Of a stretch of DNA of 64,000 bases, positions 1-7,966 are shown one piece after another. A program made the position numbers and the translations under genes. Source of the stretch: an uncultured Bacilli bacterium (lineage in GTDB: Bacteria; Bacillota_I; Bacilli_A; RF39; UBA660); the NCBI GenBank assembly GCA_944373145.1, contig CALWAL010000009.1:1-64000 (forward strand), given 5' to 3'. Every line of letters begins with the position of its first letter. The first letter of the stretch is position 1. A model generated the notes under the pieces. That model did not search any database, had not been told where the DNA came from, and saw nothing but the letters and a program-made list of their open reading frames with translations.

Positions 1-60
1 TCCTTGCCGGGTGGGCTCTTTTAGTGTACCAAAAAACCACACCTTTGTGGTGCGGTTGAA
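1..60. other. Unidentified structured sequence at window edge
   Basis: No reading frame is visible here. There is a hairpin of about nine base pairs (AACCACACC, loop, GGTGCGGTT, one mismatch). Read on the minus strand it is followed by a run of T, so it could be a second terminator for the CBS gene. Read on the plus strand it could be the 3' end of a structured RNA that starts outside the window, for example SRP RNA, but too little is present to identify it. Confidence 0.2.
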
Positions 61-72
61 ATTTTAATTTAA

Positions 73-104
73 GAAAACAGTACGATTTAATCGTACTGTT
101 TTTA
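73..104. terminator. Bidirectional terminator
   Basis: A near-perfect palindrome, AAAACAGTACGAT and its complement around TTAA, is flanked by A and T runs. It overlaps the stop codon of the minus-strand CBS gene and would end that transcript. Confidence 0.8.
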
Positions 105-575
105 TAAATCAAACTCGTCTATTTCTGCTTGTGGCAAATTAATATCATTTTCAGTTAAATCTTGATTACTTGGCATAAAAATGCGTGCTATAAATATTAA
201 AATTTTATTATCTAAATCACTACTTAAAATATCAGATAAAGATAAAATTCCAACATATTTATTCTCATGTTTAATCATTAAACGTCTGATTTGGTATTCA
301 CTCATAAGTTCTAATGCTTCATTGATATCACATTCACTATCTATGCTGATGATATCTTTTGTTATAAAATTTTTAATTTTATCTTTGATTAAAGTATCAT
401 TACTAATAGCTCTAATGATTAAATCACGATCTGTAATAACACCAATATAATTATCTTTGTCTTTAACAGGTAAAAAACCAATATCATAAGTTTTCATTAG
501 GGAAGCTACTTCTTCGATAGTATTGTCATCACTAGCATATATGATATTTTTTGACATTACTTCATTTATTTTCAT
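102..575 (-). CDS. CBS-domain-pair protein
   Basis: The 157-residue protein is two CBS motifs in tandem (about residues 7-60 and 70-122) plus a short acidic tail. The first repeat has the typical start MKINEVMSKNIIYASDDNTI and the GVITDRDL segment; the second has the matching GILSLSDIL segment. Stand-alone CBS pairs of this length usually bind adenine nucleotides and sense energy state or redox. No enzymatic domain is attached, so the regulated partner cannot be named. It is transcribed alone, divergently from yunB, and ends at a strong hairpin. Confidence 0.85.
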   Translation of the reverse strand: MKINEVMSKNIIYASDDNTIEEVASLMKTYDIGFLPVKDKDNYIGVITDRDLIIRAISNDTLIKDKIKNFITKDIISIDSECDINEALELMSEYQIRRLMIKHENKYVGILSLSDILSSDLDNKILIFIARIFMPSNQDLTENDINLPQAEIDEFDL

Positions 576-638
576 AGTATCACCATTTATATTATTATAA
601 GATTAAATAAAATTATACATAAATAAATAAAATAGAGT

Positions 639-1289
639 ATGAAGAATTTAAATTTAAAAAACAAGATTGCTATCATTTTTTTATTAATTTTAATTATTAT
701 GCTTTTTGTTTTAAACCAGTTAAATAAAATTGCTAGTCCAATTTTATTGCAAGAAGCAGTAAAAGAATCTTATAATTTTATTACAAAAACAGTTAACACC
801 TCAGTTAAAACTGTAGTGACAGAAAAACTTAATCCAGATGAATTATTTATCATGACTTATGATAAATCTGGTAGTTTGGTCAGCATTGATTTTGACCCAA
901 CAACAGTTAATATCGTTTTATCTACAATTGCCCTAGAGATTGAACAAAATATCAATAATTTACCTAGCAAAGCGTATAGTATTCCATTTGGCATAGTATT
1001 AAGGAATGCCTTTCTTTCTAATTTAGGACCAAATATTCCGGTTAAATTAAAATTAGTTGGTAGTATTGTTAATAATGTTAGCACAAAAGTAACAAATTAT
1101 GGTATAAATAATGCTTTAATTGAATTATATGTCGATATTGAAATTAATGTACATGTAGTTTTGCCTTTTATTTCTGATGATATTAAGGTTTTAACATCTG
1201 TTCCTTTAGCGCTTAAATTAGTTAGAGGAAATGTTCCAGAATATTATGCAGGAAATTCTAATTTGTTATTATCTGTACCAATTGAATAA
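639..1289 (+). CDS. yunB: Sporulation protein YunB
   Basis: This 216-residue protein has one N-terminal membrane segment (about residues 9-27) and a soluble remainder. It matches YunB in its NLGPNIPVKLKLVGS stretch and in the late V-P-L-A-L-K region before a closing YYAGN. In Bacillus subtilis YunB is made in the mother cell under sigma-E and is needed for normal spore formation; its biochemical role is unknown. The start has only a weak ribosome site (TAGAG). Near neighbours include yutD, also close to yunB in Bacillus. The recognition is from memory of the family and is fairly secure. Confidence 0.8.
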   Translation: MKNLNLKNKIAIIFLLILIIMLFVLNQLNKIASPILLQEAVKESYNFITKTVNTSVKTVVTEKLNPDELFIMTYDKSGSLVSIDFDPTTVNIVLSTIALEIEQNINNLPSKAYSIPFGIVLRNAFLSNLGPNIPVKLKLVGSIVNNVSTKVTNYGINNALIELYVDIEINVHVVLPFISDDIKVLTSVPLALKLVRGNVPEYYAGNSNLLLSVPIE

Positions 1290-1331
1290 AAATATGATAG
1301 AATATATTTAGGAAGAAAGGAAGTCTATTCA

Positions 1332-1619
1332 ATGAATGTTAAATTAGATGGTGTCGAATGGGAATTGGTTGAACAATATAAAGAAGGCTTTGATGCTTTA
1401 GCAATTAAAGAAAAATATACTGATTATTTTGAACCATATGATTACATAATTGGAGATTGGTCATATGGTAAACTACGGTTAAAGGGCTTTTGTAAAAAAG
1501 TAAATAAAATTTGTAACAAATTAAATGATATAAAATATAAAGATGAATATATTAAAGAATTATGCGCCTATGAGTGTAAATGGTTCTTGTTAGCAAAAGT
1601 AAAAGGGGTACAAAAGTAA
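1332..1619 (+). CDS. yutD: YutD-like protein (DUF1027)
   Basis: A 95-residue protein with the family core EPYDYIIGDWSYGKLRLKGF in the middle and a C-terminal segment (CAYECKWFLLAKVK) resembling the YutD end. The family is conserved in Bacilli and has no proven function. It lies 42 bases after yunB, so the two may be co-transcribed. A weak hairpin with a T run (about 1600-1627) overlaps the stop codon and probably ends the transcript. Confidence 0.75.
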   Translation: MNVKLDGVEWELVEQYKEGFDALAIKEKYTDYFEPYDYIIGDWSYGKLRLKGFCKKVNKICNKLNDIKYKDEYIKELCAYECKWFLLAKVKGVQK

Positions 1620-1681
1620 CCCTTTTTAATTGCAAAAACATGACATTAATGGTATACTTATTAAGAAAGTAGGAGAATAAA

Positions 1682-1939
1682 ATGGAGAAAGAAATGGTTA
1701 GGATAATTGATCAAAAAGGTATTGAAAAGACTGTTGAATTAATTTCAATTATTGAAGATAAAGATGAGAATAATAAATATCTTGTTTATTCTAAAGATGA
1801 AAAACAGAAAAATGGCAATTTAATTATATATGTTTCTAAAGCTGTAGTTAGGGAAAATAGTTATGTTCTTGCTAATATTGAATCTGATGAAGAGTGGCGT
1901 AATATTAAAAGAATCTTGAGTGAGATAGTGAGTAGATAA
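1682..1939 (+). CDS. DUF1292 family protein
   Basis: An 85-residue protein with the compact all-beta DUF1292 pattern: a repeated strand of type D-x-x-G-x-E-x-x-x-E-L-I-x-I-I-E near the N terminus, then KYLVYSKDE, then an acidic helix with EEW near the end. The family is widespread in Bacillota and uncharacterised. It has a good ribosome site (AGGAGAA). Its stop codon overlaps the start of the next gene by one base, so the two are translationally coupled. Confidence 0.75.
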   Translation: MEKEMVRIIDQKGIEKTVELISIIEDKDENNKYLVYSKDEKQKNGNLIIYVSKAVVRENSYVLANIESDEEWRNIKRILSEIVSR

Positions 1940-2502
1940 TGAATAATTATAGTAATCCTTTAGTTACATATGACGAAATAGTAGAAGCTCTAACTGCTAT
2001 TATTAACTATTCTAAAGCCAATGGTTACATTGAAGAATATGGCTTTTTAAATGCAAAATATGATTCTATAAATACTAGCCCACTACAAAAAGAACAAGAA
2101 GAAGCGTTGCTTCAAGCATTACAATCTTTAGAAAAAACAATTATTGAAGCTAATAAAGGAATTAGGAAACAACTTGAACAAGCATTAGAGGTAATTACCT
2201 CTGAAAATATTTTTAAAATTAAAAGTTTATATGAACAAAATCAAGAATTGCGTAAATTATCATCAAACCCAGATTTAGTAATTAAATTAAAAGAGATGTC
2301 ATTGCCTCTTGAGGTTTTAAATAAAGTAGAAAAAAACGATCAAACCAAAAAAGAAACCTTAGTTGATGATTTGTCTAAAATTGATATTAGTAAAATTCAA
2401 TTAATAAAAACAGCTTTAGAAAAAGCCCGCAAAAGTGGCAATGAAGAATTAGCTAATACTTTAGAAAAACAATTATTAAAAGAGTTAGAAAAATTAGATT
2501 AA
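1939..2502 (+). CDS. Hypothetical helical protein
   Basis: I do not recognise this 187-residue protein. It is rich in Lys, Glu, Leu and Gln, has no membrane segment or cysteine, and from about residue 55 looks like continuous helix with coiled-coil character. Its start overlaps the stop of the DUF1292 gene and the zinc-ribbon gene follows after 11 bases. It therefore belongs to a four-gene operon with the DUF1292, zinc-ribbon and TPM proteins. The N-terminal 40 residues (NPLVTYDEIVEALTAIINYS) may be a small folded domain. Confidence 0.55.
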   Translation: MNNYSNPLVTYDEIVEALTAIINYSKANGYIEEYGFLNAKYDSINTSPLQKEQEEALLQALQSLEKTIIEANKGIRKQLEQALEVITSENIFKIKSLYEQNQELRKLSSNPDLVIKLKEMSLPLEVLNKVEKNDQTKKETLVDDLSKIDISKIQLIKTALEKARKSGNEELANTLEKQLLKELEKLD

Positions 2503-2513
2503 GGAGTAGTTAT

Positions 2514-3581
2514 ATGAATGGAACAATTGATCATAAATGTCCTAATTGTGCTGCTGTTTTAAAATTTAATCCACATGGTCAAAATTGGAAATGTGAATAT
2601 TGTAAAAGTGAATTTGATAGTGCACAAATAGAGGCTATAAATGAAAAAAGTGGAAAAGTTATTGATGAAACAACAGAAGCAGTTAAACTTCAAAAAGACT
2701 TTAATGGCATGGATATTTATTCTTGTCCCAACTGTGGTGCCCAAATTGTGGCTGATGAAAATACTACAGCTACTTCATGTGTATACTGTAAAAGCACTGC
2801 TATTTTAAAAAACAAATTAGTTGGTGAATTTAATCCTACTAAGATAATTGCATTCCATAAAACCAAAGAGGATGCTATTTCAGCTTTTCAAAAAATTCGT
2901 AAAGGTCGACCATTTGCCCCTAAAGAATTTAATAATCCCAAAAATATTGATGAAATGTCAGGTATTTATATTCCTTTTTGGATATATGATTTTCAAGCTA
3001 ATGGTAATTTGCAAGCCGATGCCAAAAGAGTAAATACATGGCGTTCAGGAGATTATATGATTACTAAAACGGATGTTTATTTAGCTTTGCGTTCTGGCCA
3101 TATGGAATATGATAAAATTCCAGTTGATGGTTCTGAAAGATTTTCTAATGACATTATGAATTCAATTGAGCCATTTGATTATAATGAATTAGTTGATTTT
3201 AATCATGCATATTTATCAGGATTTTTAGCCGAAAAGTATGATGTGGATAGTGATAAGGCTTTGACTGATGCAGTTGAACGAGTTAAAAATTCAACTACAG
3301 ATGTTTTAAGAAATAGCATTACTGGATACACAAGTGTTGTTGTAACGAGCGCAAATCACGATTTGCAATTAACAAACAAAGAGTATGTTTTATTACCAGT
3401 TTGGATGTTAAATATTAAATATAAAGATAAAATTTATACTTTTGCGATGAACGGACAAACAGGTAAAATGATTGGCGATATTCCTATTGAAAAAAAGAAA
3501 GTTATTATTTGGTGGATTTGTTTGTTTGTTTTAACTTTCTTAGTATGCATTATTGTATACTTGATAGGAGGAATTAGATAA
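2514..3581 (+). CDS. TFIIB-type zinc-ribbon membrane protein
   Basis: This 355-residue protein opens with two zinc ribbons: CPNC...CEYC (about residues 9-30) and CPNCGAQ...CVYC (about 70-92). The central region is soluble and has a conserved-looking IYIPFWIYDF segment. One hydrophobic segment lies close to the C terminus (about 332-352). Proteins of this design, annotated as TFIIB-type zinc-ribbon-containing proteins, commonly sit beside TPM-domain genes, exactly as here, where the next start overlaps this stop by one base. The biochemical role is unknown. The zinc ribbons may anchor a cytosolic complex at the membrane, but that is inference. Confidence 0.75.
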   Translation: MNGTIDHKCPNCAAVLKFNPHGQNWKCEYCKSEFDSAQIEAINEKSGKVIDETTEAVKLQKDFNGMDIYSCPNCGAQIVADENTTATSCVYCKSTAILKNKLVGEFNPTKIIAFHKTKEDAISAFQKIRKGRPFAPKEFNNPKNIDEMSGIYIPFWIYDFQANGNLQADAKRVNTWRSGDYMITKTDVYLALRSGHMEYDKIPVDGSERFSNDIMNSIEPFDYNELVDFNHAYLSGFLAEKYDVDSDKALTDAVERVKNSTTDVLRNSITGYTSVVVTSANHDLQLTNKEYVLLPVWMLNIKYKDKIYTFAMNGQTGKMIGDIPIEKKKVIIWWICLFVLTFLVCIIVYLIGGIR

Positions 3582-4396
3582 TGCGAAAAATATTATTTAG
3601 TTTTGCAGCTCTTTTATGTTTTGCTCTGCCAGTACATGCTTTAGATACAAGTGTTAAAGTATATGACGATGCTAATTTGCTGACAGATTATGAAGAGCAA
3701 CAATTGAGTATTCAAGCTCAAAATTTTGTCGATAAGTACGATATGGATTTAGTATTGGTAACAACTTCTTATAATGATGGTAAAGGTACTAAAGCCTACG
3801 CTCAAGACTTTTATGATTATAATGATTTTGGTGTAGGAAATACCAATGATGGGATTTTATTTTTAATTGATCGCACTTATGGGTATAATGATACTTATAT
3901 GGTAACGACTGGTCATGCCATATTAGTTTATGATGACGCAAGAATTAATTATATTTTAGATGATATATATGCTGTTAGAAATAATGGATATTATACTATG
4001 TTTTCTACTTTTATAAGTAGCTCTTCAACTTATGCTGATTTAGGAGTTGCACCTTCTAATGAAAATATGTATATAGATGAAAATGGTGAATATCGTGAAA
4101 AAAGAGTATTTCCACTTTTTATGTCTATTGTTATCTCAATAATTGTGCCAACTATTATTGTTATCATCTTATTGTTAAAAAATAAAATGGTTCGTAAAGC
4201 TACTAAAGCTACTGCTTACTTAGATGAATCAACTATTTCTTATACACAGCGAGAAGACCGTTTTATTACCACACATACAACGAGAACTTATGTACCAAGA
4301 TCATCAAGTGGTAGAGGCGGAGGCAGTCATGGTGGTTCTTCAATTAGTCGTGGCAGTAGTGGCACTTCACATGGTGGAGGCGGACGACGTATGTAA
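3581..4396 (+). CDS. TPM-domain membrane protein
   Basis: A signal peptide (about residues 1-20) precedes a TPM domain (about 24-165) that begins VKVYDDANLLTDYEEQQL. A membrane segment follows at about 178-198. The cytoplasmic tail ends in a strongly Gly/Ser/His-rich stretch with repeated GGGSHGG and SRGSSG units. TPM domains were named for proteins involved in photosystem and membrane maintenance, and Gly-rich tails are common in the bacterial versions. It is coupled to the zinc-ribbon gene and is the last gene of its operon, with a terminator directly after it. Confidence 0.8.
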   Translation: MRKILFSFAALLCFALPVHALDTSVKVYDDANLLTDYEEQQLSIQAQNFVDKYDMDLVLVTTSYNDGKGTKAYAQDFYDYNDFGVGNTNDGILFLIDRTYGYNDTYMVTTGHAILVYDDARINYILDDIYAVRNNGYYTMFSTFISSSSTYADLGVAPSNENMYIDENGEYREKRVFPLFMSIVISIIVPTIIVIILLLKNKMVRKATKATAYLDESTISYTQREDRFITTHTTRTYVPRSSSGRGGGSHGGSSISRGSSGTSHGGGGRRM

Positions 4397-4426
4397 ACAT
4401 ATAGAAAATAATCTATATGTTTTTTG
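4397..4426 (+). terminator. Rho-independent terminator
   Basis: A perfect 9-bp stem (ACATATAGA with TCTATATGT, six-base loop) is followed by six T. It ends the zinc-ribbon/TPM operon. Confidence 0.85.
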
Positions 4427-4435
4427 TTATACTAC

Positions 4436-4466
4436 AAAAAAAGAACATTTAAAATGTTCTTTTTTA
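4436..4466. terminator. Bidirectional terminator
   Basis: AAGAACATT and AATGTTCTT are inverted and flanked by A and T runs. It overlaps the tmcAL stop codon and separates the convergent operons. Confidence 0.8.
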
Positions 4467-5591
4467 TTTAACAATAATTGGCTTATGTTGATATTCTTCC
4501 TCAATAAATGTTCTACCTTTTAATAAACTAAGTACTTTTACAACTCTCATTTCTATTTCTAATAAGTTGTCGCAGTCATTCGAGTAATTAGTTATAATTG
4601 GAATTTTTAAATCTTTTTTTATTTTTTTCAAATGAAATTGTCCTTCTTTGTTAAAACCTAAAATACGAATATATTTTATTTCATGAGTCAATAAAGCTTC
4701 TTCTTTTGTAAAAGAAAATAAGATATGAGCACACATACGCATTAATCGGTTATAAGTATAATACTTGCTTTTAATTCGTTTAATAAATTCATCGAGATTA
4801 TTAGAACTAATTATTTCTTTTTTTAATCTAGGAATAATTTCTTTATCAACTGTTTGATATTGTTCCAAATTTTTATCTGATAAAATTTTATATTTTAAAA
4901 ATGGAAAGTAATCATTTAAAAACAAAAACTTTTTTTGTAAATATGCCAAACAATAGTTAGGAACCAAAGTACTAACATCTTCATTATTAATGATTTTATA
5001 ACGAATGCTAGTGGCGCTACCAGAAGTAAGAGAATGGTAGTCATTTGTTCTCTTAATGGTGATTGGCTCAATATGGTAATTATTTTTAATAATCTCTTTA
5101 ACATAGCCTAATCCTAATAAATCATTAGGGGTATTAATCTTAATATTATAATCTTGTTCTAAAACTTTAGATAAAGCTGTTGGATAATTAATTCCACTGT
5201 TTAATAAAACTTTTACTTTCTCGTTATATGTTTTGCTTTCTAACTGAATTTTAGCAGCTTTAATTAATTTTTCAATATTATTTTCTTCAGAACCAAAAAC
5301 TATTTTATCAACCTGCAAATGATTTAAAATATTAACAGCGCCATAACAAAAAACATCAGCAGCTTGTGTAGCTTGGGCAAAAGGTAATTCAACAACTAAA
5401 GAAACACCGTAATGAAGAGCTATTTCCGTTTTTTCCCATTTACTTAAAATACTTAATTCCCCACGCTCTGTTACATTACCTGACATTACTAAAATAATCA
5501 TAGACTCAGGATATAATTTTTTTATTTGCTCAATGTGATATAAATGCCCATTATGAAAGGGATTATATTCACAAACAATACCTATTTTCAT
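4464..5591 (-). CDS. tmcAL: tRNA(Met) cytidine acetate ligase TmcAL
   Basis: The 375-residue protein opens with the nucleotidyltransferase motif EYNPFHNGHLYHI, followed by MSGNVTERGE and later SVVELPFAQATQAADVF, all typical of TmcAL (formerly YlbM). The enzyme uses ATP and acetate to make N4-acetylcytidine at the wobble base of elongator tRNA-Met. I placed the start at the ATG preceding KIGIVCEYN, because GGTGGTGAT lies just before it; the frame is open nine codons further upstream with no suitable ribosome site. In several Bacilli it lies next to yceD and rpmF, as here, but divergently oriented. Confidence 0.88.
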   Translation of the reverse strand: MKIGIVCEYNPFHNGHLYHIEQIKKLYPESMIILVMSGNVTERGELSILSKWEKTEIALHYGVSLVVELPFAQATQAADVFCYGAVNILNHLQVDKIVFGSEENNIEKLIKAAKIQLESKTYNEKVKVLLNSGINYPTALSKVLEQDYNIKINTPNDLLGLGYVKEIIKNNYHIEPITIKRTNDYHSLTSGSATSIRYKIINNEDVSTLVPNYCLAYLQKKFLFLNDYFPFLKYKILSDKNLEQYQTVDKEIIPRLKKEIISSNNLDEFIKRIKSKYYTYNRLMRMCAHILFSFTKEEALLTHEIKYIRILGFNKEGQFHLKKIKKDLKIPIITNYSNDCDNLLEIEMRVVKVLSLLKGRTFIEEEYQHKPIIVK

Positions 5592-5671
5592 ATTATCACC
5601 ACCTATATAATAGCACATTTTCCTTGATTTTTTATATATTTTTATGTATAATGGTCTAGTCGGGTGATATT

Positions 5672-6145
5672 ATGAATTTTGATTTAACACGTTTATTTAG
5701 CCGAATAGATAAAGAGGTTATTGTAGACACCACATATTCATTTAAAGATTTAGAAGGTACAGGTGTTGATTCTCTTGATGATGTCAAAATTAACGGGATT
5801 ATTAGTTTAAACGCTCTGAATGAAATTTATCTTGATTTAAATGTTGAAGGTGTAATGATTATTCCTTGCGCAATAACTTTAAAACCGGTAAAATATCCAT
5901 TTTCTATTCAAATTGAAGGAGATTTGAACGGAATTGTTGAAGAAAATGCTGAAAAATATCTAAATTCTAAAAATACCCTTGATATTTTACCAATAATATG
6001 GGAAAATATATTAATGGAAATTCCAATGCGTGTTGTAAGTGAAGGTGCTGATGATATCACATTAGAAGGTGATGGCTGGAAGCTTATAACTGGAGATGAG
6101 AAAGTAGAAAATACGGAACTATCCAAGTTAAAAGATTTATTATAA
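5672..6145 (+). CDS. yceD: YceD/DUF177 family protein
   Basis: A 157-residue protein with the DUF177 hallmark [14 protein letters not shown] around residue 64 and the usual position directly upstream of rpmF, 17 bases apart. Family members have been linked to 23S rRNA accumulation or ribosome assembly in bacteria and plastids. The cysteine in the IPC motif is retained, but the second cysteine of many family members is not obvious. The ribosome site is GGGTGAT. It is co-transcribed with rpmF. Confidence 0.85.
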   Translation: MNFDLTRLFSRIDKEVIVDTTYSFKDLEGTGVDSLDDVKINGIISLNALNEIYLDLNVEGVMIIPCAITLKPVKYPFSIQIEGDLNGIVEENAEKYLNSKNTLDILPIIWENILMEIPMRVVSEGADDITLEGDGWKLITGDEKVENTELSKLKDLL

Positions 6146-6162
6146 GAACGAGAGGTGAAACA

Positions 6163-6348
6163 ATGGCTGTACCATTTAGAAAAGTAAGTAATACTAGAGG
6201 AAGAAAAAGAAGAACTCATTACAAAATTAGTGAAAATGGAACAACAAAATGTCCAAAATGTGGTGCTGAAATTAGACCACACAGAGTATGTTTAAATTGT
6301 GGAACATATAAAGGAAAAGAAGTTATCAAAAAAGAAGAAGAAAAATAA
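6163..6348 (+). CDS. rpmF: 50S ribosomal protein L32
   Basis: The 61-residue protein starts [20 protein letters not shown], the classic L32 N terminus. It carries a zinc ribbon with Cys30, Cys33, Cys43 and Cys46 (CPKCG and CLNCG), so it is the zinc-binding (C+) form of L32. It ends in a Lys/Glu-rich tail. It follows yceD in the conserved order, with ribosome site GAGAGGTGA. Confidence 0.97.
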   Translation: MAVPFRKVSNTRGRKRRTHYKISENGTTKCPKCGAEIRPHRVCLNCGTYKGKEVIKKEEEK

Positions 6349-6363
6349 ATTTTCTTTTTTTTT
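6334..6363 (+). terminator. Weak terminator after rpmF
   Basis: GAAGAAAA at the end of rpmF can pair with TTTTCTTT, leading into a long T run. The stem is all A-U except two pairs, so strength is uncertain. Confidence 0.45.
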
Positions 6364-6369
6364 TACTAT

Positions 6370-6397
6370 TTGACAAGAGTTAAAAATATGATATAAT
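6370..6397 (+). promoter_or_regulatory. Promoter of the T-box/tyrS operon
   Basis: A consensus -35 TTGACA (6370-6375) and -10 TATAAT (6392-6397) are 16 bases apart. They lie just upstream of the T-box leader. Confidence 0.8.
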
Positions 6398-6403
6398 TAT
6401 TTT

Positions 6404-6616
6404 AGTTTTTTAATTGATGTTGAACAATTTTATTAGTTTTATTATTGGTAATTAGAAATCTAATGGTTGCTGCAAATTAGACAAGATAATAAAATGAAGT
6501 TACAGTTGGGAGTCAAATCGTTAATCGCGTTAAGATAAGAGATATAGTATTATAAAGTATTATGAAATAGGGTGGTACCGCGTTCTTCGCCCCTATATGC
6601 ATAGTACTTTTTTTGA
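6404..6616 (+). promoter_or_regulatory. T-box leader, tyrosine type
   Basis: The leader contains the T-box sequence AGGGTGGTACCGCG at 6569-6582. Stem I can be drawn from TTTTATTAT pairing with ATAATAAAA, with an apical hairpin TCTAAT...ATTAGA. On the 3' side of the stem, TAC at 6501-6503 lies in the expected specifier position after GAAGT, which fits tyrosine and the tyrS gene downstream. The terminator form pairs GTATTATGAAATAGGG...GCG with CGCCCCTATATGCATAGTAC and ends in seven T. Uncharged tRNA-Tyr should stabilise the antiterminator and turn on the operon. Confidence 0.9.
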
Positions 6617-6629
6617 TATTGGAGGGAAT

Positions 6630-7271
6630 ATGATTAAGAAGATTATTTTTGATGTTGATAATACTTTAATGATGTTTGATAAACAGTATGTTGAATGTTA
6701 TCAAGAAGTATTGAAAAAAAATAATTATCCATGCCGTTATGAAGATGGCTTAAAAATTTATCAATCTATTGGAAGATATGAGGATACAGTTCAGCGCTAT
6801 GAACGTGAAAAGTTATTAAATTTTATTAATGATGATTTAAAAACATCTTATACTTTACAAGTAATTGATGATTTGATTGATATTATTGGCAATAAATGGA
6901 TTAATAAAGTTGATTCTTATTTAGTCGACATTTTGGAGTATTTATCCAGTAAATACGAATTGAATGTTTTGACTAATTGGTTTACTGAATCACAAACTAA
7001 AAGATTAGAAAATGTAGGTATAGCTAAATATTTTAAAGAAATTGTAGGTTCAGATATCAGTGATATAAAGCCTAATCCTAATAGTTATTTATACTTTACA
7101 AAGGATGCTTTACCAAATGAATGTTTAATGATTGGTGATCGAATCGAAACTGATATTCAAGGCGCTTTAGATGTTGGAATGCACGCTTTATTATATGATT
7201 ATAAGCATCAATATCAAGATACTGGTTATGACACCTTTATTGAATGGCAACAGTTAAAAGATATATTATAG
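6630..7271 (+). CDS. HAD-superfamily hydrolase
   Basis: This 213-residue protein has all HAD phosphatase motifs: DVDNTL near the start (nucleophile Asp and general acid Asp), LTNW for motif II, a Lys in the KPNPNSY segment, and MIGDRIETDIQGA for motif IV. Its size and helical cap fit the YjjG/phosphoglycolate phosphatase-like group, probably acting on a small phosphorylated metabolite or nucleotide. I placed the start at the ATG after GGAGGG, immediately behind the T-box terminator. It is the first gene of a tyrosine-controlled operon with deoC and tyrS, an odd pairing for a phosphatase. Confidence 0.85.
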   Translation: MIKKIIFDVDNTLMMFDKQYVECYQEVLKKNNYPCRYEDGLKIYQSIGRYEDTVQRYEREKLLNFINDDLKTSYTLQVIDDLIDIIGNKWINKVDSYLVDILEYLSSKYELNVLTNWFTESQTKRLENVGIAKYFKEIVGSDISDIKPNPNSYLYFTKDALPNECLMIGDRIETDIQGALDVGMHALLYDYKHQYQDTGYDTFIEWQQLKDIL

Positions 7272-7280
7272 GAGGAATTT

Positions 7281-7949
7281 ATGGAATTAAACAGTTATAT
7301 AGATCATACCAATTTAAGAGCTACCGCAACTTTAGAAGATATTAAAAAATTATGTGAGGAGGCTCAAAGATATCATTTTGCTAGTGTTTGTGTTCATCCT
7401 TATTACGTAAAAGTAGCTAAAGAGTTATTAAAAAATAGTAACGTACAGGTTGGAACAGTGGTAGGATTTCCTTTAGGCGCTACAACGAGTGAAGTTAAAG
7501 CATTTGAAGCAATTAATGCGGTAGAAAATGGTGCGGATGAAATTGATATGGTTATTAATTTAGGAGCATTGAAAAATAAAGATTATGATTATGTTAAAGA
7601 AGAAATTGAAGAAATTAGAGATTCAATTGACGGAAAAGTTTTAAAGGTTATTATTGAAACATGCTATTTGACCGAAGAAGAAATTATTAAAATGACCGAA
7701 ATTTGTAATGAGACTTTTGTTAATTTTATTAAAACATCAACTGGTTTTGGAACTAGAGGGGCTTTAGTTGAAGATATTGAATTAATTGCTAAACATAAAA
7801 ATGAAATATTAGAAATTAAAGCTAGTGGTGGTATTCGTGATATTGATACAGTAGAAGCTATGATTGAAGCCGGTGCAACTAGGATTGGAACGAGTCATGG
7901 GAGTCAATTAATGCAGAAAAATGATAATTGCGAATGCCATCATGAATAA
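7281..7949 (+). CDS. deoC: Deoxyribose-phosphate aldolase
   Basis: The 222-residue TIM-barrel enzyme splits 2-deoxyribose-5-phosphate into glyceraldehyde-3-phosphate and acetaldehyde in deoxynucleoside breakdown. It opens YIDHTNLRATAT and has the Schiff-base lysine in FIKTSTGFG (about residue 151). A second lysine lies in EIKASGGIRD, and IDMVIN carries the usual Asp. Nine bases separate it from the HAD gene and 17 from tyrS, so all three share the T-box leader. It ends in a Cys/His-rich tail (CECHHE). Confidence 0.95.
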   Translation: MELNSYIDHTNLRATATLEDIKKLCEEAQRYHFASVCVHPYYVKVAKELLKNSNVQVGTVVGFPLGATTSEVKAFEAINAVENGADEIDMVINLGALKNKDYDYVKEEIEEIRDSIDGKVLKVIIETCYLTEEEIIKMTEICNETFVNFIKTSTGFGTRGALVEDIELIAKHKNEILEIKASGGIRDIDTVEAMIEAGATRIGTSHGSQLMQKNDNCECHHE

Positions 7950-7966
7950 TTATAAGGAGGGATAAA

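Noticed and set aside
1..60. T-box or riboswitch at the window start
   Set aside because: GTGGTGCGG only loosely resembles the T-box sequence, and no plus-strand gene follows before yunB.
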